A stretch of DNA of 64,000 bases from Frigidibacter sp. (GCF_030695035.1 NZ_JAUYTT010000022.1:1-64000), one strand, 5' to 3'. Positions 1 through 8,610 are shown, counted from the stretch's first letter. Numbers and translations: made by a program. The notes: a model not told the origin generated them from the letters alone.

Positions 1-64
1 CTCTCAATATACGATGTCAATAACTACACCACACCCGCAAGCACTCAATGCCCGCGGGCACGGA

Positions 65-141
<77 letters not shown>

Positions 142-241
142 GATTCCTGAATGATTACAAAGACTAAGTCAAAACACGGCGTCCCACGGGGCGGTTTTTG
201 CGTTCAGCATTCAGCATCAACGCCACATCAACGTTGAACGA

Positions 242-268
242 GGCCACCCTGCGGGGGCCCTTTTTGCT
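242..268 (+). terminator. Probable intrinsic terminator
   Basis: GGCC-A-CCC, a short TGC loop and GGG-GGCC form a stem with one bulged A, followed by CTTTTTGCTTTT. It would terminate transcription from the tRNA or upstream and insulate the chromate operon. The rest of 142-434 holds only the promoter described next. Confidence 0.5.
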
Positions 269-317
269 TTTGAAGGCTCTTACCGATGGCGCGACGTCGG
301 GCGCCGAAGTCGTCTCC

Positions 318-360
318 TTGACAAACTATCCCCAAATCGAGAGAAATTCGGTATGGGGAT
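318..360 (+). promoter_or_regulatory. Candidate promoter/operator of the chromate operon
   Basis: A TTGACA hexamer lies at 318-323, about 110 bases before the first chromate gene. An inverted repeat overlaps the likely promoter: ATCCCCA at 328-334 and TGGGGAT at 354-360. No good -10 hexamer is evident, so the exact promoter is uncertain. The dyad could be the operator of a chromate-responsive regulator. Confidence 0.35.
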
Positions 361-434
361 CCGCGACCTCCCCACGAGGCGCCAGCTGAAGATCGCGTTC
401 CAGTCCTGCCCCCCGCTCCCAAGGAGGAACGCAG

Positions 435-1268
435 ATGCCTGCGCCTGACGCCATTTCCTGTGAACAACTGTCCCGCCTTCTTGGGACGCCAAAGTCTCCG
501 GTGATCCTCGATGTAAGGCGCGACGCTGTTCGCGCCGCGGATCCGCGCCTTCTGCCTGGGGCGCGCCCTCTCCCCGAGGCAGAGGTTTCTCCGGAAAGCC
601 TCACTGCTCTTGCCGCCCGGATGTCCGGCCCGGTTGTTGTTGTCTGTGCCGAGGGCCATCAGCTCAGCCAAGGCGCGGCAGCCTGGTTGAGGCATGAAGG
701 TCTGCAGGCGGAATACCTGCTGGGAGGGCAAACGGCATGGGTCGCGGCGGGACTGCCCCTGATCGACCCCGGCAAGATCACTGCGCGAGATGCGCAGGGT
801 CGTTCGATCTGGGTCACCCGCTCGCGGCCCAAGATCGACCGCATCGCCTGTCCCTGGCTGATCCGCCGCTTCATCGACCCGCGCGCCGTATTCCTGTTCG
901 TCGCCCCTGCGGAAGTGCAGGACGTGGCCGAGCGCTTTGGCGCAATGCCCTATGACATCGAGGGCGTGTTCTGGAGCCACCGCGCCGAGCTTTGCACCTT
1001 CGATGTGCTGCTGGCCGAGTTCGGCCTGTCCACCCCGGCGCTGGACAGGCTGGCGCTGATCGTGCGCGGAGCCGATACCGCGCGGCCCGATCTCGCGCCG
1101 GAATGTGCGGGCCTGCTGGCGGCTTCGCTTGGGCTGTCGCGGATGTATTCGGACGATCTGGCCCAGCTGGAAGCCGGCGTCGCACTTTACGACGCGTTCT
1201 ATCGTTGGGCGCGGGACGCGACGGATGAGCAGCACAACTGGCCGACCAACACCGGGAAGGCAAGATGA
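435..1268 (+). CDS. Rhodanese-ChrB fusion, chromate resistance protein
   Basis: A 277-aa protein with two parts. Residues ~10-110 are rhodanese-like, with the loop VVVCAEGHQ carrying the expected active-site Cys. Residues ~120-270 match the ChrB C-terminal (chromate resistance exported) domain, with WVTRSRPKIDRIACPWLIRR and a later HRAELCTFD stretch. A strong SD (AAGGAGG) precedes the ATG. Its stop overlaps the chrA start (ATGA), so the two are translationally coupled. ChrB-type proteins sense chromate and regulate chrA or act in resistance. The rhodanese half suggests sulfur or redox chemistry instead of the DNA-binding N-terminus of classical ChrB. Confidence 0.88.
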   Translation: MPAPDAISCEQLSRLLGTPKSPVILDVRRDAVRAADPRLLPGARPLPEAEVSPESLTALAARMSGPVVVVCAEGHQLSQGAAAWLRHEGLQAEYLLGGQTAWVAAGLPLIDPGKITARDAQGRSIWVTRSRPKIDRIACPWLIRRFIDPRAVFLFVAPAEVQDVAERFGAMPYDIEGVFWSHRAELCTFDVLLAEFGLSTPALDRLALIVRGADTARPDLAPECAGLLAASLGLSRMYSDDLAQLEAGVALYDAFYRWARDATDEQHNWPTNTGKAR

Positions 1269-2632
1269 GCGCCGGCAAGGACTATCCCACCCTGGGAGAG
1301 GCCGCGAGGGTCTGGGCGCGGATCGCGGCCTTGTCCTTCGGCGGGCCGGCCGGACAGATCGCGGTGATGCACCGCATCCTGGTCGAGGAAAAGCGGTGGA
1401 TCGGGGATGGGCGGTTCCTGCACGCGCTGAACTTCTGCATGCTTCTGCCCGGCCCCGAGGCGCAGCAACTGGCAACCTATATCGGCTGGCTGATGCACGG
1501 GGTGCGCGGCGCGCTGATCGCGGGGCTGCTGTTCATCCTACCGGGCGTCCTGGCGATCATGGCGCTCAGCTGGGTCTATGCGGTCTGGGGGGATGTGGGC
1601 TTTGTCTCGGCGCTGTTCTTCGGGTTGAAGGCGGCGGTGCTGGCCATCGTGTTGCAGGCCGTGGTGCGGGTGGGCAAGCGGGCGCTGAAGAACCGCGCCA
1701 TGCAGGCCATCGCCGCCGCCTCGTTCGCCGCGATCTTTGCCTTTGGCGCGCCCTTTCCGCTGATCGTCGCGGTGGCGGCGCTGGTCGGATGGGCCGGGGC
1801 CAAGGCCGGGCTTGCGGGGTTTCAGGGCGGCGGCGGGCATGGGGCCGTCGGGCGCGCCCATGTCGATGACGCCGCCAGCCTGCTTGGCGAGGAGCACGGC
1901 GATCTGACGGGAGCGAAGCGCGCCGGGGCTTTCCGGGCGGGCGCGGCGGCTCTGGTGCTGTGGCTGGCGCCGGTCGCGGCATTGCTGCTGTTGGCACCGG
2001 GCAGCGTGTTTGCCGATATCGCCACGTTCTTCTCGAAGCTGGCCGTGCTCACCTTTGGCGGGGCCTATGCGGTTCTGGCCTGGGTCGCGCAGGAGGCGGT
2101 CGGCACCTATGGCTGGCTGGCGCCGGGCGAGATGCTTGACGGTCTGGGCATGGCCGAGACAACGCCGGGGCCGCTGATCATGGTGCTGCAATTCGTGGGG
2201 TTCATGGGGGCCTTCCGCGAGGCCGGCTGGGCCGCGCCGCTGATCGCGGGGAGTCTCGGCGGCCTGCTGGCCACATGGGTGACCTTCGCGCCCTGCTTTG
2301 CCTGGATATTTCTCGGCGCACCCTTCATGGAGCGGCTGCGGTCGAACAACGCACTGTCGGCGGCACTGACGGCGGTGACGGCGGCGGTTGTGGGGGTGAT
2401 CCTCAACCTCGCGCTCTGGTTTGCGATCCATGTCATCTGGCGCGAGGTGGTTCGGATCGACGCCGGGCCCCTGTCGATGGAACTGCCGGTCCTGGCGTCA
2501 GTGGACTGGGCCGCAGCGGCCCTGTCGGTGCTGGCGCTGGTCGCGGTGTTCCGCCTGAAGCTGGGCATGACGACGGTCCTGGGCGGGGCCGCGGCGCTTG
2601 GTCTGGCGCTGCACCTTGCCAGTCTGGCCTGA
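1265..2632 (+). CDS. chrA: Chromate efflux transporter ChrA
   Basis: A 455-aa membrane protein of the long-chain CHR family with two homologous halves. The first half carries FGGPAGQIAVMHR and LLPGPEAQQLATYIGW. The second, after a cytoplasmic loop around residues 190-220, carries TFGGAYAVLAWVAQEAV and ETTPGPLIMVLQFVG. The duplicated FGG and PGP motifs are typical of ChrA. It exports chromate from the cytoplasm, probably driven by the proton-motive force. It overlaps the upstream gene by four bases. A degraded copy of its 3' end lies about 3 kb downstream, at 5570-5620. Confidence 0.95.
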   Translation: MSAGKDYPTLGEAARVWARIAALSFGGPAGQIAVMHRILVEEKRWIGDGRFLHALNFCMLLPGPEAQQLATYIGWLMHGVRGALIAGLLFILPGVLAIMALSWVYAVWGDVGFVSALFFGLKAAVLAIVLQAVVRVGKRALKNRAMQAIAAASFAAIFAFGAPFPLIVAVAALVGWAGAKAGLAGFQGGGGHGAVGRAHVDDAASLLGEEHGDLTGAKRAGAFRAGAAALVLWLAPVAALLLLAPGSVFADIATFFSKLAVLTFGGAYAVLAWVAQEAVGTYGWLAPGEMLDGLGMAETTPGPLIMVLQFVGFMGAFREAGWAAPLIAGSLGGLLATWVTFAPCFAWIFLGAPFMERLRSNNALSAALTAVTAAVVGVILNLALWFAIHVIWREVVRIDAGPLSMELPVLASVDWAAAALSVLALVAVFRLKLGMTTVLGGAAALGLALHLASLA

Positions 2633-2637
2633 GCCGG

Positions 2638-3117
2638 TCAGGCAGCGTCGTAGGTGGTGAAGACCTCGGCGCTGCCATCGCGGCGGATCAGGTAGACGAT
2701 GTAGGCCTCACGCTCCGTCTCCGGTCCCATGCCGGGGGAGCCGTGGGGCATGCCCGGCACCGACAGGCCAACGGCGTCGGGGCGCGCTGCCAGGAGACGG
2801 CGGATGTCGGCGGGGGGCACATGGCCTTCGATAGCGTAGCCTTCGACGTGGCCAGTATGGCAGGAGGCCAGGTTTTCCGGGATTCCGCTGGCGATCTTGT
2901 GGGCCTGAAGGGCGTCGTAATCGAGCAGGTCGATGGTGGCGGCGAAACCGTCAGCTTCGATGATCTCGATCCACGCCCCGCAGCACCCGCAACCCGGATC
3001 CTTGGCCACGCGGATCGCGGTTGGCGCGGCGAGGACGGCTGCGGGGCGAAGGCCGCCGGCAAAACCAGCGGCAAGCGCGAACAGGGCAGTGCGGCGGGAG
3101 AGTACGAGGCGGTTCAT
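2638..3117 (-). CDS. DUF411 metal-binding secreted protein
   Basis: A 159-aa protein. I place the start at 3117 because this puts a clean signal, LSRRTALFALAAGFAGG to VLAAP, at the N-terminus. The twin Arg suggests Tat export. An in-frame upstream ATG at 3192 would bury the signal. The mature part opens with DPGCGCCGAW, the Cys cluster of DUF411, and has conserved SCHTG, GHVPP and GMPHGSPGM motifs. The family is found with copper and silver resistance genes and probably binds metal in the periplasm. It converges on chrA with only a few bases between stops. Confidence 0.85.
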   Translation of the reverse strand: MNRLVLSRRTALFALAAGFAGGLRPAAVLAAPTAIRVAKDPGCGCCGAWIEIIEADGFAATIDLLDYDALQAHKIASGIPENLASCHTGHVEGYAIEGHVPPADIRRLLAARPDAVGLSVPGMPHGSPGMGPETEREAYIVYLIRRDGSAEVFTTYDAA

Positions 3118-3274
3118 TTCTGGGTACCGATCAAAAGCATGCCTATGAGACACATCCTTGACTCCATCGGATTGTTCTACAAGGCGCTTCAAGGTCGCAG
3201 CTATTCAGATGCGCGGTCGCGCCGACTGACTGGTCGCGTTGCGGCGGCAGAAAACGAGGGAGGTGACAGGAAGC

Positions 3275-5242
3275 TCAGCGCTTATTGCCTTTGCCTTTGC
3301 CCTTGCCGCCCCCACGGCTCTTCTTGCCGCGATCCTTGCCTCCGCCCGGATTGCCATTGTCGATACGTACTGGAGCCCGATTGATGACCGGTGGCGGCGC
3401 CGCCAACGCCTCTGGCGGGCGGACAGTTCCGAGCTGCAAGGGTGAAAGGCCGGTTTCCTCTGCCATGAAGGCTTGCCAGATCCGTGCTGGAAGGTCACCG
3501 CCTGTTACGCCCGGCATGGGCGTGTCGTCGTCGTTGCCCACCCACACCCCGACCACAAGCTGGTCCGAAAATCCCACGAACCACGCATCGCGGTTGCCTT
3601 GACTGGTTCCCGTCTTCCCTGCAGCGAAGCCATCAAGTGCCGCGTTTCGTCCGGTGCCATTGCGCACCACCCCCTCAAGAAGTGATATGAGCTCCGCATG
3701 GTGATCCAGAGGCTGAGTGGCCTGATGGGGAAGCGCGGCGAGCAGGCCGCCCTTGCCAGTCGTCGGTGCAAGGCTGGAGATTGCCCACGGCTGAATCGGC
3801 ATCCGGCCCGCTGCGACCGAAGCGAAGGCTCCGGTGAGGTCAAGAAGGCCGACACCTGATGTGCCGAGCGATAGGCTCAGATTGCGTTCCAGTTCGGCAT
3901 CGATGCCGAGATCGCTTGCGGCGGCTATGATGTCGTCGATGCCAACCTCTTGGGCCAGACGCACAGTCGCCGCGTTCAGTGACTGCGCAAACGCCTGATC
4001 CATGCGCACGCGACCCACATAGTTCCCGGCATAGTTTTCGGGCCGCCAGTCGCCGATCTCGATCGGGGTGTCGAGCAGGGCGCTGTCGAGCGTCCAGCCT
4101 TTTCGAAGCGCCGCCAGATAGACGAACAACTTGAATGTGGAACCCGGCTGGCGCCGTGCCTGCACCGCCCGATTGTACTGGCTGGCTGCGTAGTCCCGGC
4201 CTCCGACCATTGCCACCACGGCACCGTCAAGTGTCATCGCAACCAGCGCGACCTCTAGCGGGCTGGCGTCCGCCGTGTCGGCCAGCTTCTCGCTAATGAC
4301 GCGTTCTGCCAGCGCCTGCGACTCTGGGCGGAGTGTGGTCTTGGCACGGACCGAGCCCAAACCGGGTCCGACCATCGCCGAGGCCTCGCTCAAGACAAAG
4401 TCGGCAAACCAGCTGCCACCGTTCCTGCTTGGCGCGCTCGTGTTCGGTGTCGCTGGCGCAGTTCGCGCGGCTGACGCTTCGGCTTCCGTCAGCACGCCGG
4501 AATCCACCATGGCGCCCAGCACCACACTGGCGCGTGTCTGCGCGTCTTCAAGGTTATGCAGTGCATTGGCCTTCGAGGGAGCGCGGATGATCCCGGCCAG
4601 CATGGCGGACTCGGCAAGTGTCAGATCGCTGACGGATTTGTCGAAATAGGCAAGCGCTGCAGCCCCGATGCCGACAGCACCGCCGCCAAAGTACACATTG
4701 TTCAGATAGCGCGTCAGAATCTCGTCCTTGGAAAGCCGCGCTTCCAACCGCAGCGCGATCAACGCCTCGTCCGCCTTGCGCTTCATCGTGCGTTCACTGG
4801 TCAGAAACTCGATCTTGGCGAGTTGCTGGGTGATCGTGCTGCCGCCTTCGACCACACCATTGGCGCGAAAGTTCCGCCAGGCCGCGCGCGCCACTCCGCG
4901 AAAATCGATGCCGCCATGGTCAAAGAAACGCCGGTCCTCGATGGCTACGATGGCTTTGACGAGGTGATCCGGAAGATCTGCCCGCGTCGCCGCAGTGCCG
5001 CGCAACTCGCCGCGCAGCCCGATGAGCGTGCCATCTGCCGCCTCGACAATGACCGCCGGTGCTGCCTCGGTTCGATCAGTCGCAAGATCAAGCGGGACCG
5101 CATAGACCAGCCAGGACAAGGTGCCGATGCCAACAAGAGCAATGACCACCGCCAGAGCCAAAACAGCTTTCAGGATCTGTCGACCACGACGACGTTCGGC
5201 ACGGAAGGGAGGAGGGGTTACGGGCGGCGGAATTTCGGTCAT
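3275..5242 (-). CDS. Class A penicillin-binding protein, PBP1A family
   Basis: A 655-aa bifunctional peptidoglycan synthase. One membrane segment lies at residues ~22-45. The GT51 glycosyltransferase domain has EDRRFFDHGGID and GGSTITQQLAK. The transpeptidase domain has the STFK nucleophile motif in RQPGSTFKLF, SLN, and KTGTSQGNRDAW. The C-terminal ~25 residues are Gly/Lys-rich and probably disordered. I chose the start at 5242 because AGGTGA lies directly upstream; an in-frame start at 5338 adds 32 unlikely residues. It stands alone within a metal-resistance island, between intact chrA and a chrA remnant, which may mean it arrived by rearrangement. Confidence 0.93.
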   Translation of the reverse strand: MTEIPPPVTPPPFRAERRRGRQILKAVLALAVVIALVGIGTLSWLVYAVPLDLATDRTEAAPAVIVEAADGTLIGLRGELRGTAATRADLPDHLVKAIVAIEDRRFFDHGGIDFRGVARAAWRNFRANGVVEGGSTITQQLAKIEFLTSERTMKRKADEALIALRLEARLSKDEILTRYLNNVYFGGGAVGIGAAALAYFDKSVSDLTLAESAMLAGIIRAPSKANALHNLEDAQTRASVVLGAMVDSGVLTEAEASAARTAPATPNTSAPSRNGGSWFADFVLSEASAMVGPGLGSVRAKTTLRPESQALAERVISEKLADTADASPLEVALVAMTLDGAVVAMVGGRDYAASQYNRAVQARRQPGSTFKLFVYLAALRKGWTLDSALLDTPIEIGDWRPENYAGNYVGRVRMDQAFAQSLNAATVRLAQEVGIDDIIAAASDLGIDAELERNLSLSLGTSGVGLLDLTGAFASVAAGRMPIQPWAISSLAPTTGKGGLLAALPHQATQPLDHHAELISLLEGVVRNGTGRNAALDGFAAGKTGTSQGNRDAWFVGFSDQLVVGVWVGNDDDTPMPGVTGGDLPARIWQAFMAEETGLSPLQLGTVRPPEALAAPPPVINRAPVRIDNGNPGGGKDRGKKSRGGGKGKGKGNKR

Positions 5243-5841
5243 GTCACCTGCTTTGATAACGGTCGGGCTCGCAGGGCACGATCCACTGGTTTGCGGGACT
5301 TCCTCCAAACCATGAAGACTGACAAAACACCATCGCAACTGCGAGAATCCCGATTGTCAGATCGAATGACCCTTCTGCCGTCCGGCACCATGTGTCAACG
5401 CAAAGATCGGGTTGGCACTATCGATCGCCTGTCGGCACAATCACAACTTCATGCAACCTCCTTCCTTGTCTACTGATGATACTTTTCCGTGAAGACATTT
5501 TCGCCGGGCTGGGTGCTGGACTTCCGGAGTAAATTATCTCGCTTGGCTGTTTCCTGCACTCCCGCACCCATGGACTGGGTCGCAGCAGCTTTGTCGATGC
5601 TTGCGCTGGTCGCGGTTCTGCGAAAAGGGAACCAGGGGCAATGCTAAAACCGGATGAGAAACCGTTCCATCGTCCAGTTTATAACCGAACCAAGTACGTT
5701 GCCGGCGGTCGCACAATAAGGAGCAGCCAAACCTGCTGACCGGCAGACAGGATTATCGCGACTACAAGGCTTCGGACTGCGCGGGGATCAAGGTTGCGGC
5801 AGCGAAGGCTTCAAGAATGAGTTCGGCCAGTTCAGCCATGG
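5243..5841. other. Intergenic region with a gene remnant
   Basis: About 600 bases without an intact gene. The part next to 5242 should hold the penicillin-binding protein promoter. A fragment related to the end of chrA lies at 5570-5620. Beyond that, 5650-5841 shows no recognisable coding or RNA signal. Confidence 0.6.
5570..5647 (+). pseudogene. Remnant of chrA 3' end
   Basis: The frame from the ATG at 5570 reads MDWVAAALSMLALVAVLR and stops at 5645-5647. ChrA near its C-terminus reads VDWAAAALSVLALVAVFR. By hand alignment, 40 of the first 46 bases from 5571 match 2502-2547. No other part of chrA is present, so this is a decayed fragment. Its position on the far side of the DUF411 and penicillin-binding protein genes suggests an old duplication or insertion within a chromate operon. 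Confidence 0.7.
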
Positions 5842-7149
5842 TCAGCCTGCACGCGGCCAGCGGCGGTGCAGGTCGTCGATCACGAAGGCATGGGAATGAT
5901 GGGGGCCATGCTGCGACAGGTGCGGGTGAGTTGCGGGCAAATCCGGATGGTCGTGCGGCAGCACGCTCTCATCCCCCACAGGCCAGATGCGCAGGACGGC
6001 AATCAACCCGATCGCACCGATCCCGGCCAAGACCAGCGACGCAACAGTCAGCCCCGCGCCTGCGCCGACCCAGCCAGCAAGCGGATAGGTCACCAGCCAG
6101 CAGGCATGGCTCAGCGCGAATTGGGCGGCAAAGACCGCGCCCCGGTCAGCCTCGCGGGCCGAGCGGTTGATGATGCGGCCGATAGGCGTTTGCGTCAGGG
6201 AAAAGCCGAAGCCGATCAGCGCCCAGAGGGCGATCAGAATCTCCAGCCCGCCCACCAGCGGCACCAGCGCCACACCCGCCACCATCAATGCGGCTCCGCC
6301 GATCATTACCGGGCGATCCTCGAACCGCTCAAGCATGCGCGGCAGCAGGAAGGCCGCCAGCATCGACCCCGCGCCGAAGCCCGCGAAGGCCAAGGCCACG
6401 GCCTGCTCGCCCAGGCCCAGCCGGGCCTGCACCAGTACCACGGTGTTCACGTAGACCATCGCTCCGGCTGCGGCGACGGCGGCCTCCATCACCATCAGCC
6501 CGCGCAGGCGGGGCGTTCGGGTGTAGATGCGCATGCCCTTGGTGACGTCGGCCCAGAAAGGGCTGTTCTCGCCGCGCGCCCGGTCCGGCAGGCACGCGGT
6601 CAGGACCAGCAGGGCCGAAGCGATGAAGCCAACGACCGTGCCCGCGAACAGCACCGGAAAGCTGACCACGGTCAGCAGCAGCGCCGCGATCATGGGCGAA
6701 GCAAGTTGTTCGAGATCCTCGGCCAGGCGCAGCAGAGACAGGGCGTTGGTGTAGTCGTCGTCATCCTTCAGCACATCCGGGATCACTGCCTGAAAGGCCG
6801 GAGTAAAGCCTGCGGATGCGGCCTGAAGGAAGAAGATCAGCACATAGATCTGCCAGACCTGATCGACGAAGGGCAGGCAAGCGATCACGCCCGCGCGGAT
6901 CAGGTCCAGCACCACAAGGAATGCCCGGCGCGGCAGGCGTTCGGCCACGGCGGCCGCAACCGGGGCCAGCGTGACATAGGCCACCATCTTGATCGCCAGC
7001 GCCGTGCCCAAGACGGCGCCGGCATTGTCGCCTGCCAGTTGCCAGGCAAGCAGCCCAAGCGCCACCGTCGCCAGACCCGTGCCCAGAAGCGCCACGATCT
7101 GAGCGGCGAAGAGGTGGCGGAAGGTCGGGTTGCGCAGAGTCTTCAGCAT
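5842..7149 (-). CDS. MFS exporter with His-rich tail, probable nickel/cobalt efflux
   Basis: A 435-aa major facilitator protein with about 12 hydrophobic segments, starting MLKTLRNPTFRHLFAAQIVALLGTG. The C-terminal ~35 residues are His/Asp-rich (HDHPDLPATHPHLSQHGPHH), like the tails of NreB-type nickel exporters. The start codon lies immediately after the stop of a DUF156 metal-sensing repressor, so they form a two-gene operon. The natural role is cytoplasmic metal export under control of that repressor. The metal is inferred from the tail and from the HupE-type and RcnB-like genes across the divergent promoter; cobalt, nickel or zinc are possible. Confidence 0.8.
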   Translation of the reverse strand: MLKTLRNPTFRHLFAAQIVALLGTGLATVALGLLAWQLAGDNAGAVLGTALAIKMVAYVTLAPVAAAVAERLPRRAFLVVLDLIRAGVIACLPFVDQVWQIYVLIFFLQAASAGFTPAFQAVIPDVLKDDDDYTNALSLLRLAEDLEQLASPMIAALLLTVVSFPVLFAGTVVGFIASALLVLTACLPDRARGENSPFWADVTKGMRIYTRTPRLRGLMVMEAAVAAAGAMVYVNTVVLVQARLGLGEQAVALAFAGFGAGSMLAAFLLPRMLERFEDRPVMIGGAALMVAGVALVPLVGGLEILIALWALIGFGFSLTQTPIGRIINRSAREADRGAVFAAQFALSHACWLVTYPLAGWVGAGAGLTVASLVLAGIGAIGLIAVLRIWPVGDESVLPHDHPDLPATHPHLSQHGPHHSHAFVIDDLHRRWPRAG

Positions 7150-7407
7150 CTAGAGGAGCTTTGTCAGGGATTTGATCTCGGCCAGGTCGTGCTCGCCCCC
7201 AGCGGTCACGCAGTGGTCGATATGGTCATGGATCAGCGCCCGCTTCGCCTCGGCAACCGCCCGCTCGACGGCGTGCAGCTGCGTGGCCAGATCGACGCAG
7301 GGCCGCCCTTCCTCAATCATTCCGATGACGCGCCGAAGATGCCCCTCGGCGCGTTTCAGCCGGGTGGCAATGGCAGGGTGACTTGCGTGGATATGAGGTT
7401 CTGACAT
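7150..7407 (-). CDS. RcnR/CsoR-family metal-responsive repressor
   Basis: An 85-aa all-helical protein of the DUF156 family. It begins MSEPHIHASHPAIATRLKRAEGHLRRVIGMIEEG and has the conserved PCVDL motif with its Cys. The His near the N-terminus, the Cys around residue 37 and HDHIDHCV near 60-66 supply a metal-binding set closer to RcnR (nickel/cobalt) than to CsoR (copper). It represses its own operon with the MFS exporter. A G/C-tract dyad just upstream fits the operators of this family. Confidence 0.88.
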   Translation of the reverse strand: MSEPHIHASHPAIATRLKRAEGHLRRVIGMIEEGRPCVDLATQLHAVERAVAEAKRALIHDHIDHCVTAGGEHDLAEIKSLTKLL

Positions 7408-7416
7408 ATGAAAGGC

Positions 7417-7437
7417 CTATCCCCCATGGGGGGATAG
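7417..7437. promoter_or_regulatory. G-tract dyad, likely RcnR/CsoR-type operator
   Basis: CTATCCCCC, then AT, then GGGGGGATAG: a near-perfect 21-bp inverted repeat ten bases upstream of the repressor start, in the divergent region shared with the His-rich protein/hupE genes. RcnR-family repressors recognise runs of G/C flanked by A/T-rich ends, so this probably controls both directions. Confidence 0.65.
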
Positions 7438-7451
7438 CGCAAGAAACAAGA

Positions 7452-7477
7452 CGGCCCTGCAAACAGGGTTTTGGCCG
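7452..7477 (+). promoter_or_regulatory. Leader hairpin before the His-rich protein gene
   Basis: CCCTG (7455-7459) and CAGGG (7464-7468) can pair around a CAAA loop and are followed by TTTT. An alternative outer stem pairs CGGCC (7452-7456) with GGCCG (7473-7477), next to the SD. It may be a weak terminator or affect translation, but this is inferred from pairing alone. Confidence 0.25.
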
Positions 7478-7486
7478 AGGGAACAG

Positions 7487-7825
7487 ATGCGCAGGTTGGA
7501 CTGGGTCTTGCGGTCGCTGGCCGTGTTGATGTTGCTGCTGTCACTGGGGTCTGCCCCGGTGGTGAACGCGCTGACCCATGGCCCCGGCACCTTGGCTGCC
7601 GAAGCGGATCATGCCGCTTGGCATGCCGAGAAGGGCGAGACATGGCAGGCCGAGAGCCACCAGCATCACGACAGCACCGACCACGATCACGCAACCTTCG
7701 TCATCCTTGCCTCGCAGGAGGCCGAAATCTTCGATCTGCGGACAGCCGCCGAATGCAATGATCTGCCCGTGCTGTCAGGTGCGATCCGGGACGGACCGCG
7801 GCGGCCCCCGAGGGAAGTGGTCTGA
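7487..7825 (+). CDS. Small secreted His-rich protein, unknown function
   Basis: A 112-aa protein with an N-terminal hydrophobic segment (VLRSLAVLMLLLSLGSAPVV), probably a signal peptide. A His/Asp-rich stretch follows at residues ~42-67: HAAWHAEKGETW, then HQHHDSTDHDHATF. The SD GAGGGAA lies close upstream. It is the first gene of the hupE cluster, downstream of the metal-repressor dyad. I do not recognise a family. A periplasmic metal-binding or buffering role is a guess from composition and context. Confidence 0.6.
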   Translation: MRRLDWVLRSLAVLMLLLSLGSAPVVNALTHGPGTLAAEADHAAWHAEKGETWQAESHQHHDSTDHDHATFVILASQEAEIFDLRTAAECNDLPVLSGAIRDGPRRPPREVV

Positions 7826-7891
7826 AGACCTGAACCGGCCAGCGCACGGGCTGCGCGGTCATCCTCAGACCTTGCACTACAGGATCACATC

Positions 7892-8599
7892 ATGACCTAT
7901 CCGACCCGGATGCCCTCGCGCATCTGGATTACCCTTGCCACACTGGCCCTTGCCGTTCTGACGGCGGGCGCTGCGCAGGCCCATAACGTGACCGAAGGCG
8001 ACGCCGGTTACGTGCAGGAGGTTTCCGGCTTCCTGCCCATCCCTTTCATCTACCTTGGCGCCAAGCACATGGTGACGGGATATGACCACATCCTGTTCCT
8101 CCTTGGCGTGATCTTCTTCCTCTACAAGATGAAGGACATCGGCCTTTATGTCAGCCTGTTCGCCATCGGCCATTCGGTGACGATGCTGGCCGGCGTGTGG
8201 TTCGGCATCAAGTTCAACAGCTACATCATCGACGCCATCATCGGCTTTTCGGTGGTCTACAAGGCGCTGGACAATCTTGGCGCGTTTCAGCGCTGGTTCG
8301 GGGTGCAACCCGATACCCGTGCGGCGACGCTGACTTTCGGCCTGCTGCACGGCTTCGGCCTTGCGACCAAGATCCTCGATTATGACATCGCGCCCGACGG
8401 CCTCTTGGGCAACCTCATCGCCTTCAACATCGGGGTCGAACTGGGCCAGCTTCTGGCGCTGTCGATCATCCTGATCGCGATGGGCTTCTGGCGCAGATCG
8501 CCCCGGTTCTGGGGCCAGGCCTATACCGCCAATGTCGTGATGATGTCGGCGGGCTTCCTTCTTGTATTCTATCAACTGACGGGCCTCGCGCTCTCGTGA
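7892..8599 (+). CDS. HupE/UreJ-family metal permease
   Basis: A 235-aa membrane protein. A signal-like segment precedes AQAHN. It then has GAKHMVTGYDHILFLLGVIFF, the conserved H-x4-DH motif of the HupE/UreJ family, IGHSVTMLAG, and LTFGLLHGFGLATKI in a later helix. HupE proteins transport nickel or cobalt. The gene lies between a His-rich secreted protein and a membrane-anchored secreted protein, and opposite an RcnR-like repressor, so homeostasis of nickel or a related metal is likely. There are no hydrogenase or urease genes in the window. Confidence 0.88.
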   Translation: MTYPTRMPSRIWITLATLALAVLTAGAAQAHNVTEGDAGYVQEVSGFLPIPFIYLGAKHMVTGYDHILFLLGVIFFLYKMKDIGLYVSLFAIGHSVTMLAGVWFGIKFNSYIIDAIIGFSVVYKALDNLGAFQRWFGVQPDTRAATLTFGLLHGFGLATKILDYDIAPDGLLGNLIAFNIGVELGQLLALSIILIAMGFWRRSPRFWGQAYTANVVMMSAGFLLVFYQLTGLALS

Positions 8600-8610
8600 A
8601 AGGACAGACT

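Noticed and set aside
198-389. 63-codon ORF downstream of the tRNA
   Set aside because: It contains the probable terminator and the chromate promoter region and has no SD.
228-1475. Long minus-strand ORF of 415 codons opposite chrB/chrA
   Set aside because: Arg/Pro-rich shadow frame of GC-rich coding sequence; it spans two well-supported genes on the other strand and has no family features.
5866-7404. 512-codon plus-strand ORF opposite the MFS exporter
   Set aside because: The opposite frame of a clear membrane protein and repressor; its residues are Gln/Arg/His-rich noise typical of shadow frames.
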